64,000 nucleotides of DNA from Neoarius graeffei (taxonomy: Eukaryota > Chordata > Actinopteri > Siluriformes > Ariidae). Positions 1 through 10,900 of this stretch are shown in pieces. The notes beneath the pieces are model-generated. The model did no database searches, was not told where the DNA came from, and saw nothing but the letters and a program-made list of their open reading frames with translations. Position 1 is the stretch's first letter. Every line of letters starts with the position of its first letter. The stretch is from the NCBI RefSeq assembly GCF_027579695.1, contig NC_083572.1, positions 19,299,421-19,363,420 of the forward strand. Direction: 5' to 3'. A program made the position numbers and the translations under genes.

Positions 1-143
1 ACCACAACACTCTCCGTTACATCCAAAAATAACAAAATTACTCACATCGTAAGAAAGAAAGATAGCACGATGATAACACAACTAACACGATGCTAGTTTC
101 ATGTAACCAAACCACAACACTCTCCGTTACATGCAAAAATAAC
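1..143. repeat. Direct repeat of 33 bp at left edge
   Basis: A 33-bp segment at 1-33 recurs at 111-143 with one mismatch. The sequence between is AT-rich with related short motifs, so this may be the end of a longer repeat that starts outside the window. It lies in the intron upstream of the first visible tmem198 exon. Confidence 0.6.
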
Positions 144-913
144 CACACAACCTTAGATTAATAAACTTACCCCATCAGAAAGAGAAACGTCGCCTTGCAT
201 ACATCAGTGCCTCCGATGGAATATGTAGTCCTAGAACACTTCCTTTTGGTTGTTTTTTTTTTTTTTGCTAGAAATGGTCATCTCCGATGTAACTACCGTG
301 CGTCTGTTTGCTTCGAGGTGTTTCAGCTCCTCTGCGATCTGTTTAGCTTCCTCCATATTCATTCAATAGTGAAATTACATGCCTGTATGCAGCTTAAGTA
401 GCCACAAGCTCAGCTCGTATCATACAGCTGATTGGCGGAAAAAAAAAAAAAAGACTTAAATCGTCATGTGAATGGCCCATATGGTAATTTACCCACACCC
501 CCCAGCAGGCTACAGTCCTGACAAAAACGAGACAATTTGCAACAAAAAATGTATGCTTTTCCAACAAAACAATCAATTATCTGAAATGCTGATTGCATTC
601 TTCAAGATCTCAACTTGCACATTATGGAAAAAAACAAAAATCACAAATTTCGAAAAAAAAAAAGCTTCTTTTGCGATTTTCTCGGATTCATTTCGGCCGA
701 CATGTGTCCCTGAATTCCGTGAGGTGACATATATGGGTGTAATGGTCAGGCGTCCACAAACTTCTGGCCATATAGTGTACCTTTCCTTGTCTTTGGGTGT
801 CTTTTTAACATGAAATATACCTTAGGTTCACTAATGTCAGGTCATGTTACTTTAGTGAGTAATTTAGACTTTTATAGAGTTGAGTGAACTAAATTAAACC
901 GTTTCTATCACAG
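144..913. other. tmem198 intron, no recognisable feature
   Basis: This is intronic sequence upstream of the first visible tmem198 exon. It holds short A and T homopolymers (about 247-266, 439-452, 653-663). I see no exon, conserved element or recognisable transposon in it. Confidence 0.5.
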
Positions 914-1495
914 GCTACCGCTGTTTCAAGGCCGTGCTCTTCCTGACAGGCCTGATGTTTGGCTCGGTGGTGGTCTTCCTGCTGTGCTACAAGGAGCGAG
1001 TGCTGGACACACAGCTGAGCGCTGAGGCAAGCGCAGGTATCGGGCTGGGCATCGGCACACTGTGCGGTCTGGTCACCATGCTGGTGCGCAGTGTTGGTCT
1101 CTTCATGGTGGGCCTGCTGCTGGGTCTGCTGGCAGGCATTGGCACTCTGGTGGGCATGGAGGAGTTGTCATCAGCACCACCACGTTCTGTGTGGGTGCCA
1201 CTCGGGGTGCTGCTGGGCCTGGGAATGCTGTTCGCTGTTCTCACGCTGCAGTGGCAACGCTTCTTCACCACACTGTCTACAGCAGCATTTGGAGCAGCCG
1301 TCATCGCTGTGGCAGCTGATTACTTTGTGGAGCTGTTTGTGTTGGTGCGCTACATCTACGAGCGGGTGAAAGCTGTACCGGCGCGCTCGCAGTGTTGGGT
1401 GACATGGGCTGTGCTTGGAGCCTGGCCTGCCCTTGCCCTGCTCGGAGCACTCGTGCAGTGGCGGGTGACAGCTGAGGGATACTCCCATACTAAAG
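914..1495 (+). CDS. tmem198: tmem198 exon, transmembrane bundle
   Basis: The exon is 582 nt. The acceptor is cacag before 914 and the donor is AAG|GTGAGG after 1495. It encodes about six hydrophobic segments rich in Gly, Leu and Val. GC content is far above the surrounding intron. Confidence 0.92.
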
Positions 1496-4400
1496 GTGAG
1501 GATGGGAATGGGAACAAGATTTTAAAAAATAATAATAATAATAAAATTAAATTTAAAAAAAAAACTTTTTTTTTTTTTGTGATGTGGATAATTATCCTAT
1601 CTTGACACAGAGCACCATGCAGCATTTGAACGGAGACGTACTAAGTTCTATTCTTGAAACACATTTATACGTACATACAAACAAGGGCTATGATCATATT
1701 GTATGCATAAACTGTGGACCTAATATACTAGTGCATCTCAAAATATTGGAATATCGTGAAAAAGTTCTTTTTTTTGTAATTAATTCAAAAAGGTAAACTT
1801 TCATATATTCTCTATTCATTACATGTAAAGTGAAATATTTCAAGCCTTTTTTTTTGTTTTGTTTTAATTTTAATGATTTATGGCTTATAGCTCATGAAAA
1901 ACAGAAATCCAGTATCTCAAATTATTAGAATATTTAATTTCAAGTTTGAGTAAAACAGTATAAATACTGTGTATCTCTCGGTCTAGTTCAGTACACGCAA
2001 CCACAATCATGGGAAAGACTGCTGACTTGACATTTGTCTAGAAGACGATCATCAACACCCTCGACAAGGAGGGTAAGCCACAGAAGGTCATTGCTGAAAA
2101 GGCTGGCTGGAAAAGGTGCACAAGCAATAGGAATGACTGTAGCCTTGAGAGGATTGTCAAGCAAAGTCAATTCAAGAACTTGGGAGAGCTTTACATGGAG
2201 TGGACTGAGGCTGATGTCAGTGTATCAAGAGCCACCACACACAGACGTCTTCGGGAAAGAGGCTACAACTGTCACATTCCTAATATCAAGCTACTCCTGG
2301 ACCAGAGACGACATCAGAAGCGTCTTAACTAGACTGTTGCTCAGTGGACTTGATAAAACACAGTGGACCAACACTAGCAGATGACATGGCACCCCAAATC
2401 ATCACAGACTACAGAACCTTCACGCTGGACTTCAAACACCTTTGGATTCTGTCCCTCTCTGCTCTTCCTCCAGACTCTTGGACCTTGATTTCCAAATGAA
2501 ATGCAAAATTTGCTTTCATCTGAAAAGAGGACTTTGGACCACTGAGCAGCAGTCCAGTTCTTTCTCTCCTTAGTATTATGGCTACCGTACAAGCAGTTAG
2601 GGTAGCACTTGCTACACATCTAGAAGTGACCAGACATGTCACTTGCTAGTATGAATGCTTGTCAAATACTTGCAGAAGAACATTCTGTATTGCATTACGC
2701 AGATCAATCTCGCAGCTTCACCCTTTGACTACTACTGATCTTTGTAAGCTTGCTCATCGAAACACGAGAGAATACATAGAAACCAGTCTGCCAAAATTAC
2801 ACGTAACAGAAGTGATTAAAAGTATCATTCAACTTGCTTTTACCCAATTGCCTAACTTGTTGAACAGGAAAAAACTGAAGCTGTCATGTCTTTCATTTTC
2901 TGAGGATCAAACACTCACCCACTCACTTTCTCCTGATTGGCTGAGGCTCCTGCCTCTCACCTTGCAGCTGGATATACAAGCCATCTAATATTTTGTCTAA
3001 TTTATAAAGCAAACAAAAAGGAGATTGAGAGTTTCTCTTGCTACCCTGTTTGTAAATCAAACCCTAATGCAGCTGGCTCCACTCCTGCCAGCCAAGAAGA
3101 GGAATCTGAGACTACACTGGACACAGGCTCACCAAAACTGGACAGCTGAAGATTGGAAATATGTCACCTGGTCGAAGGAGACTCAATTTTTGCATCAACC
3201 TGGCATGAATTTGATGTCAATAGCATGAATCCCAGCCTGCCTGGTGGTGGTAGTGTAATGCTGTGGGGCTGTTTTCTGCCCATGCATCGGATCCTTTAAT
3301 ACCAATCATGCATTGTTTCAAAGCCACAGTCATCTTATAACAGCTACTTCCAGCACGATGCACCATGATACAGTGCATGTGTCGTTGCAAACTGCTTCTG
3401 TGAACATGACCGACAGTTCTGTGTGTTTCTGTGGCCTTGCCAGATCCCTGAATCCAATAGAGCACCTTTGGGATCTGGTAGACTCGGAGATTTATAGCCT
3501 GAAGGTGTAGGTGGAAAATCTGCAGCAGTTATGCGATGCACCAGTGTCAACATGGACCAGAATCTTCTAGCACTGCTTCCAACACCATGTATGTGCAATC
3601 CATGCCATGAAGGACTGAGGCTGGTTTGAGAGCAAAGGGCTTTCCTCTCTAGTATTAGTATAGTGTAAACAGACTTACAGACAGCAAACATTTTATACTT
3701 GCACAAGCAAATTTCAAGTGTATGCAGTGATCGGTAATGAAATATTGAAGAGTCCACATTGATTTTTCCAACAAGCCGTAGTACGTGTCGGCGAGGCCAA
3801 CAAACATTATTGCTGGTTTCAGTCCCCTGTCTCTTGAACTCAGCATCTTTATGAGCAAGGGCTTGGACTTGATTTGTTTACCAAGATTTAGATTAAGTCT
3901 TCAAACAGAGCATGTGTCCATTTCATGCTTGATACAAATGAATTAAGTGTGTGTGTTGGGGTGGGTGGGTGTGCATACACTGAGTGCGTGATTGAGGCTG
4001 TCTGGGTGAATGAGTGTACTGGAGAGTGTTTCTGTGACTGTGTGTATGTGTGGGCAGTGTAGCAGATGGCTCAGTCTGTCAGTGTGCTCGAAGATGTAGT
4101 ATCTCCAGCAGGGGACCGTGTGTGTGTGTGCTGTAAATTACATTAAATGCATTATTAAAAATTGAAACCAAACTAAGCATTTTGTGTGTGTGTGTGTGTA
4201 GTGTTGTGGCTTCTTTTTTATTTTTAAAATTTTTTTGCCGGTTTTAATTCACAATTTATTTGCAAGTTAAACTCTGTGGTCTGTCTCCTCCGTGTATTTT
4301 CCATGCGTCAGTGATGATAAGCCGTCAGCAGCGACGAGTGCAGCTCATGCGGATCCGACAGAAGGAGGAGAGGAGAGAGTGCAGCAGGAAGAAGAGGAGG

Positions 4401-4530
4401 AAGCAGCAATCTCAACATCACACACACTCAGGCAAAGCCATGCACCCAGAACCACCGTACCGTAGGAAACCCCAGCCCGTCCGTCGCTATGATGGAGATG
4501 TTCTCTCTCCGGTAAGAAACAAGTGCATGG

Positions 4531-4562
<32 letters not shown>

Positions 4563-5188
4563 CTGTACTCCTGCTCACTTATCATATGTTATAAGTGCTA
4601 GAGGACCACTAACCCAAATTGTGCATGCAAAAGATTTGAAGAGCTTTAGTCTCTAGTCACTCTTGTTGCTTGTGACCATGTTGCAACCAATTCTGTTGTC
4701 GCTTGAGGGTGTGTATTGTTCAGCGGTTTTTATTTATTTATTCTTTGTCTGAATTGAATGTTACTTGCAAGGCTTCATACTTGGTTCACTGGCAGTTTTG
4801 CAAAACAGGCTCATTCTAAAAACTACACACACAAACCAAAGGCGCTAATGTTTTTTATTCTATCCATATTCCCTGGATATGAGCAATTGCATACTCTGAT
4901 TGGCTACTCTACTACTAGCTCATATACCATGAGTAGAGAAAAACAAAATGGTGGTACGTTTTGCTGAACCCACCGAGCACGAAATAAAAACTGTACTCGA
5001 AAACAAAACCCCCCCCAAAAAAAAAAAATGGAATGAAAGTATTTGATGGGAAGAATGTATCTTTTTTTTTTAATAATAATAATAATAATAATAATAATTT
5101 ATTATTATTATTATTATAGCATTTTTCACAAATTGCTCCTGTCGTTTTGCCGGTTTGTTTAAATTCTCCATCTTTAAGCATAAAATTT

Positions 5189-5219
<31 letters not shown>

Positions 5220-6094
5220 ATAGACTGGTTCAAAATGTCAAAGAAGTTTGAAAATTACATAACCTGACATGTCCAAGGAAGAATTAAATAAATGTCTAAA
5301 GCTATTCTGTACCTCGGCACGACAGCAAGGTGACACTTTTGACAAAAAAAAAAAAACAACCCTAAAGTCAATTCATGCAGCCATCGATAGGTTTCCTAAG
5401 CGGAAACGATCTTGTTGGACGTTTTGTATAAAGTTTTTATTTATCGAATTTGCAAAAAATAAAAGTGCTCTGTTTCTCAAAATCCAGTGAATGTGAATAG
5501 AATAAAACCGTTATTCCACTCAATCTCGTCATACATGGCTTATACGGTAGCTGATTCGACTCGGCACGACGCGCCTCGTCAGCTTATCAGCTCATGTACA
5601 GCCTGATTTTGTGGAATCACTGTTAAATGCACATCTAATGAGAGGTTGTTTATGAGAGAATAAGATGAAATCATGGGGTGTTTTTTTATATATAAATATA
5701 ATTTGGACTACACACTCCATAGGATTGGTTGGAAGAATCTTTCAAATTAAAATGGAGAAAATCTTAATTCAAACGTCGCTTATTTCTTTGTCTCTTAAAG
5801 CTGTTTTCTAAAATCAAGGTTTAAATTCTGTTTTAAAATCCGGTTTCTCTTACAGATTTCTAACTTTTGTTAAGACTTCTATTTTCACCAGTACAGCATA
5901 TCAAATCCTCACTCACGCTCTCTCTTGTCCCTGTATTTCAGAGCTACATCCAGAGTTTCCGAGAACGGCAAGGGGAAGGGTGTGTGTATCCTGGTGCCCG
6001 CCTCTCTGGCACACACACAGCCGTGGACATGGACTACGACTGCGGCTCAACCGTCCCCCTCACCTCTGGGGCTGGACCTAACCTTCGAGTGTGA
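914..6094 (+). CDS. tmem198: tmem198 (transmembrane protein 198), 3' three coding exons
   Basis: This is the C-terminal ~310 residues of TMEM198, a multipass membrane protein implicated in Wnt signalling (family knowledge). Coding exons are 914-1495, 4312-4511 and 5942-6094, all bounded by AG/GT and phase-compatible (phase 1, then 0). Exon 914-1495 encodes a chain of hydrophobic helices beginning [12 protein letters not shown] and containing the family-typical segment [14 protein letters not shown]. The next exon encodes a basic cytoplasmic tail ending [10 protein letters not shown], and the last begins [10 protein letters not shown] and ends at TGA 6092-6094. The family is usually about 360 residues, so roughly the first 50 lie upstream of the window. 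A candidate poly(A) signal AATAAA is at 6387-6392. The gene converges on des. Confidence 0.9.
1496..1728. other. tmem198 intron start, AT-rich
   Basis: The intron sequence holds an (AAT)n-like stretch near 1528-1545 and a poly(T) run near 1563-1578. No other feature was recognised. Confidence 0.4.
1729..2640 (+). mobile_element. Rearranged Tc1-like element, copy 1 (internal inversion)
   Basis: The left part is an untranslated leader followed by a degraded Tc1-type transposase start at about 2009. It includes a readable HTH stretch [14 protein letters not shown] around 2080-2115 and continues to about 2330. From about 2350 to 2620 the sequence flips: the - strand reads the catalytic part, [19 protein letters not shown]. 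So the two halves of one transposase lie head-to-head. The same arrangement recurs at 27545-28345. The exact ends are uncertain. Confidence 0.75.
2641..3029. other. tmem198 intron, no recognisable feature
   Basis: This is the stretch between two Tc1 relics. A short open frame runs through about 2659-2988 but resembles nothing I know. I consider it non-coding. Confidence 0.35.
3030..3620 (+). mobile_element. Tc1-like transposase relic
   Basis: Three-frame reading gives scattered but ordered Tc1 transposase motifs: [10 protein letters not shown] at about 3130-3160, a GGGSVMLWG-like segment at about 3245-3275, a degraded QHDAPC segment near 3352 and NPIEHLWD at about 3451-3475. Frameshifts and stops make it inactive. 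It belongs to the common fish Tc1 family that also left relics at 15000-15525 and 46540-46905. Confidence 0.75.
3621..4311. other. tmem198 intron with GT-rich stretch
   Basis: About 3945-4200 is strongly GT/TG-biased, with imperfect TG repeats (for example 4182-4199). Otherwise I see nothing recognisable before the exon at 4312. Confidence 0.4.
4312..4511 (+). CDS. tmem198: tmem198 exon, basic cytoplasmic tail
   Basis: The exon is 200 nt. The acceptor is gcgtcag at 4305-4311 and the donor is CCG|gtaag after 4511. The product is rich in Arg, Lys and Gln ([16 protein letters not shown] and RKKRRKQQ) and ends YDGDVLSP, which joins in phase 0 to SYIQSF in the next exon. Confidence 0.88.
4535..4562. 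repeat. (CA)n microsatellite
   Basis: About 13 CA units lie immediately downstream of a tmem198 donor site. Confidence 0.9.
5070..5118. repeat. (AAT)n/(ATT)n microsatellite pair
   Basis: TAA repeats run directly into ATT repeats, forming an imperfect inverted repeat. Confidence 0.9.
5185..5216. repeat. (TTTA)n microsatellite
   Basis: About eight TTTA units. Confidence 0.9.
5431..5941. other. tmem198 last intron, remainder
   Basis: I see no feature beyond the acceptor region (gtatttcag, ending 5941) of the last tmem198 exon. Confidence 0.35.
5942..6094 (+). CDS. tmem198: tmem198 terminal coding exon
   Basis: The exon starts after AG at 5940-5941 and encodes 50 residues, from [10 protein letters not shown] through MDYDCGS to the C-terminus. 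Stop TGA is at 6092-6094. Confidence 0.88.
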   Translation, partial: SYIQSFRERQGEGCVYPGARLSGTHTAVDMDYDCGSTVPLTSGAGPNLRV

Positions 6095-7069
6095 CGACAC
6101 ACGCTCGTACATGGTTACGCACTCTGACACGTTCATCTCACTGTCCTGGTGCTGTCCCTGACCCGTCTGTGCGTACACAGGTGTAAAAACTGTATAGACA
6201 GTGAGCAGGGGGAAAGTTACAGGCATGAGCATGTTGCTTAAGGAGTGTATTCAAGATTTGCACGCCACTTACACACACCCATGCACTCCCATTCGTGCAT
6301 ACGCACACTCCTGCTAAACAACGTGTGCCTCAGTCACGGCACATCAGTCACTCTTAAAATTATGAGGTGAGCATCATCTGTAAAAGAATAAATCAAGACC
6401 CAGCTCCATCACACTTTTTTTTTTTTAAACACAATGTCAGTGTGGTAAAGCGGTGCAGTGAACCCATATAAACATTTCACATCTGTCCTGCATTATTGCA
6501 ATGAGAGAATTCTCTCTTGGTGCTGAATCTTGTAACATAAAGATCCTTCTTCTCGTTGTAAATCTGTGGATTCTTCCATTTCCATCTGCACTGTCGTATG
6601 TGTTTCACACGTTTTCATGAACTGTACCAAATAGCTGTGCAGGAGGGGGATTGCCTTGAGACTCCAGAGGGAGGCTGTCTCAGGAGAATCTGCTCCTTGG
6701 CCTCGTTTTAATGAGGCTGCGGGAGAAAGAGCCATATTACAGCACGCTATCTGGTGCAGTCTGAGCGCAATTTCTGATGGCGGAGCTAAAGCGATACTCA
6801 GGGATGGCTGGAACACTGCGAACTGTTTGAATGGATATGGAAAAGGAAGACGGAGCTTTTTTTTTTGGGTTTTTTTTTTTTTTGTAATTGGTTTTGGCAT
6901 CTGCAAATCCCCTGTCACTCATTTGCTGTGCTTTTGCTGTGCCATTGTAAAGTGTCGTGATGATGCTCATGCCATCTACTAACATCTGTGGTGTCCTTAA
7001 GAACAAAATAGGCTTTCTCATTTCTGATCTGTATATTTGAGAAGACCACGCTCTTCCAGGGTATTTGTT

Positions 7070-7071
<2 letters not shown>

Positions 7072-7100
<29 letters not shown>
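7072..7100. repeat. (CT)n microsatellite
   Basis: About 14 CT units in the des/tmem198 intergenic 3' region. Confidence 0.9.
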
Positions 7101-7104
<4 letters not shown>

Positions 7105-7868
7105 TTCTGTTGTCCTTGCTGTATGTTTCAGTCAAGTCACTGCACTTTCTTGTACATAGAATGCACTAGAATGCACATTTTCCAGTTTTATTTCCTTTTC
7201 TTGTTTATCTGACTTCCTCGTGAACCGCTTTAGCTTTTTTATTTATTAAGGTGCTGAATCACGATGTTTATTTATTTGATGGCTTATTTATTTGCATTTG
7301 AGACATGCTTACAGAACATTCCCCCTCTGACAGCAGTTTGGTCGCAAAGACATGCACCTTACAATCTAATGTTGTTATTCTTATTATAAAGCATGTATTT
7401 GTATGAACCTGGATATTATGATAAAGTATGTGATTCCAAAATGTGGGTTGTGATATGTTTTTATTGGATAGTTCTTCATTTGCGAACTTGCACGCACGCG
7501 CACACACACACACGCAGTAGGGTGTTTGACGCATATTTAGTTTATTCTGAGTTCCTCATCGTACAGATCACGGCTATGAGTTCATTCTTCATCACTTGCC
7601 CTCCCTCCTGTCCTCTCTTGCCCTCCTTATTCACCTACGTACATATCAGCCCCTCCCTGTATTTTGACCTTTTGTTCTTTCTTCCCACGTTCTTCTCTCA
7701 TGCTTTGGTTCTGCGTGAATACAGAAGGATCTTCGACGTAGATTCGATGTAGAAGAGGCAAAATCTCTTCCTTTCTCTCACTTTGGAAGCAGTGCTCATG
7801 TTTCAGATAAGCTGTGTTTGGAGTAATGGGGGGGGGGAGCACAGGATATAAAGGCTGGATCTTATGGT

Positions 7869-7874
7869 TTTATT
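7869..7874 (-). terminator. Candidate des poly(A) signal
   Basis: On the - strand this reads AATAAA about 42 nt after the des stop codon. If used, the 3' UTR would be very short. The AATAAA at 7460-7465 is an alternative. Confidence 0.35.
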
Positions 7875-7915
7875 GACACCTATTGTGTTTGTGGTTTAGC
7901 GCCTTAGGTGAAGCT

Positions 7916-7957
7916 CTACATGATGTCCTGCTGGTGCTGTGTAGATTCACTCAGCAC
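7916..7957 (-). CDS. des: des exon 9 (C-terminal tip)
   Basis: Reads [13 protein letters not shown] then TAG (7918-7916). The acceptor is tttacag. It is separated from exon 8 by an intron that holds a whole Tc1 element. Confidence 0.88.
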   Translation of the reverse strand: MLSESTQHQQDIM

Positions 7958-10900
7958 CTGTAAAGGCAAAACAGTGCAGAGATGTGAACATACGAGTCCA
8001 TGCCTTTGGGAAAACAAAAGCACATCATGCAAAGTCTATTACATGAAAGTCTATAAGGACGTTGACGTTACTTCTTCTCTCTAAACTCTGTGTGTGTGGG
8101 GTTATGCACTTCTGATGATGCAGCCCATGCAAACGTGTATAAAATAGTTAGAAGGGTCTGCTTTCTAAATAGAAATAGGTTTTGTTAAATATTGAATATG
8201 TTGGAGCCGTACACACACTTACAGTGGTGCTTGAAAGTTTGTGAACTCCTTAGAATTCTCTATATTTCTTCATAAATATGACCTAAAAGATCATCAGATT
8301 TTCACACAAGTCCTAAAAGTAGATAAAGAGAACTCAGTTGAACAAATGAGACAAAAATATTATACTTGGTCATTTATTTATTGAGGGAAATTATCCAATA
8401 TTACATATCTGTGAGTGGCAAAAGTATGTGAACCTCTAGGATTAGCAGTTAATTTGAAGGTGAAATTAGAGTTAGGTGTTTTCAATCAATGGGATGACAA
8501 TCAGGTGTGAGTGGGCACCCTGTTTTATTTAAAGAACAGGGATCTATCAAAGTCTGATCTTCACAACACATGTTTGTGGAAGTGTATCATGACACGAACA
8601 AAGGAGATTTCTGAGGACCTCAGAAAAAGCGTTGTTGATGCTCATCAGGCTGGAAAAGGTTACAAAACCATCTCTAAAGAGTTTGGACTCCACCAATCCA
8701 CAGTCAGACAGACTGTGTACAAATGGAGGGAATTCAAGACCATTATTACCCTCCCCAGGAGTGGTCGATCAACAAAGATCACTCCAAGAGCAAGGCGTGT
8801 AATAGTCGGCAAGGTCACAAAGGACCCCAGGGTAACTTCTAAGCAACTGAAGGCCTCTCTCACATTGGCTAATGTTAATGTTCATGAGTCCACCATTAGA
8901 AGAACACTGAACAACGATGGTGTGCATGGCAGGGTTGCAAGGAGAAAGCCACTGCTCTCCAAAAAGAACATTGCTGCTCATCTGCAGTTTGCTAAAGATC
9001 ATGTGGACAAGCCAGAAGGCTACTGGAAAAATGTTTTGTGGACGGATGAGACCAAAATAGAACTTTTTGTTTGAAATGAGAAGCGTTATGTTTGGAGAAA
9101 GGAAAACACTGAATTCCAGTATAACAACCTTATCCCATCTGTGAAACATGGTGGGGGTAGTATCATGGTTTGGGCCTGTTTTGCTGCATCTGGGCCAGGA
9201 CGGCTTGCTATCATTGATGGAACAATGAATTCTGAATTATACCAGCGAATTCCAAAGGAAAATGTCAGGACATCTGTCCATGAACTGAATCTCAAGAGAA
9301 GGTGGGTCATGCAGCAAGACAACAACCCTAAGCACACAAGTCATTCTACCAAAGAATGGTTAAAGAAGAATAAAGTTAATGTTTTGGAATGGCCAAGTCA
9401 AAGTCCTGACCTTAATCCAATTGAAATGTTGTGGAAGGACCTGAAGCGAGCAGTTCATGTGAGGAAACCCACCAACATCCCAGAGTTGAAGCTGTTCTGT
9501 ACGGAGGAATGGGCTAAGATTCCTCCAAGCTGGTGTGCAAGACTGATCAACAGTTACCGGAAATGTTTATTTGCAGTTATTGCTGCACAAGGGGGTCACA
9601 CCAGATACTGAAAGCAAAGGTTCACATACTTTTGCCACTCACAGATATGTAATATTAGATCATTTTCCTCAATAAATAAATGACCAAGTATAATATTTTT
9701 GTCTCATTTGTTTAAAACTGGGTTCTCTTTATCTACTTTTAGGACTTGTGTGAAAATCTGATGATGTTATAGGTCATATTTATGCAGAAATATAGAAAAT
9801 TCTAAAGGGTTCACAAACTTTCAAGCACCACTGTATATAATGAGATGGTAAGAGTGACGCTACATTGTTGTACACATTAGTTTCGTGTGTGTGTGTGTTA
9901 TACCTCGCCATCACGGGTCTCAATCGTCTTGATGAGCACCGTTTTCTTTGAGTGCATTTCAGAGGCTCGTTGTTGGTGCTCTGGGCTGGTCTCTGTGTAA
10001 CAGTCACATATCAGTACAATAATCTGGTTTTGAGGCCATTTTCGTTCATGTACAAGTTTCGAAATCTACATACTTTAAGATACACTGCTGTCTCTGACGA
10101 TAACATTTTACCCTACCGTCTACAGTCAATGAAACATTAAATGTTAAACCATTAACATTTAAAAGAGTTTGACCAAGATGTTACTGGCAGCATCTTAGAC
10201 ATGCAACAAACCTATAAAATAAAGGGGAAAAAAAAAAGACGTCCATTTTCTCACAGCTACAAGGTCAAGGTTGAATGATGAAATAAGTTGTTTTGTACAA
10301 TGCAATTTATGGAGGATACTTATTTTAATCACTTGATTTATCAAAAGGTTTAGAGTTTATATAACAGCAGCTGCGCTAGGTGTATATTAATACCCTTGTT
10401 CTAAAACACTCATTTCTGTTAGGCATGTAATGATATATAGTGTGACAATAAATCGCGATACCGAATTTATGATTTCAAATTGATGAAATAATAAAAGAAT
10501 TGCGATTACTATCAGGCTGCGTAATCTCTTAGAATTGTCATAGTTGTAATTGCATTGTTTAGACAGCAGAGGGTGTACAATAGCAGGAATAAATGCATGT
10601 GACTTCACCAATGGCAGAAGTAACACAGCTCTAATGCCACAAAAACCAGATATAAAATGGGAAAGAGCTGTTGTGCGATTGACTGCACAAATAGATTGAA
10701 CAAGTAATCAGAGCTCTCTTTTTACAGACTGCTAAAGAAATGAGAGGCAGATGGTGGAGGTAGTACAAATGTTCATAAAAGTTTATTAATAAGGCCTATT
10801 TGTTATTAAGTACTTTTAATTTTTAATAAAATTAATATTTTACTTAATAGGATATATTTTACTCTAACCTTTACAAATATGGGTAAATAATTATTGTTGG

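Larger units (their letters stand above)
4948..5430 (+). mobile_element. Relic with KCTD1/Crypton-like N-terminal coding motifs
   Basis: The ATG at 4948 begins [18 protein letters not shown], and after a disrupted stretch an open segment reads [20 protein letters not shown] (from 5269) and [13 protein letters not shown]. This pattern resembles the DUF3504/Crypton-derived protein family, in which residues of this type precede a tyrosine-recombinase-like domain. That assignment is from memory and tentative. The copy is broken by microsatellite runs (5070-5118, 5185-5216) and stops. Confidence 0.5.
6095..7915. other. Convergent 3' region between tmem198 and des
   Basis: This holds the 3' UTRs of the two convergent genes. 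Candidate tmem198 poly(A) signal: AATAAA at 6387-6392. Candidate des poly(A) signals on the - strand: AATAAA at 7869-7874, only about 42 nt past the des stop, and at 7460-7465. A (CT)n run lies at 7072-7100 and a G run at about 7831-7839. No other coding sequence was recognised. Confidence 0.5.

Noticed and set aside
987-1488. Open frames on both strands over the tmem198 exon
   Set aside because: They are shadows of a GC-rich exon. Only the + frame matches TMEM198 and joins the next exons in phase.
2659-2988. 109-codon open frame between Tc1 relics
   Set aside because: No recognisable domain, no splice context and lying inside an intron. Treated as chance.
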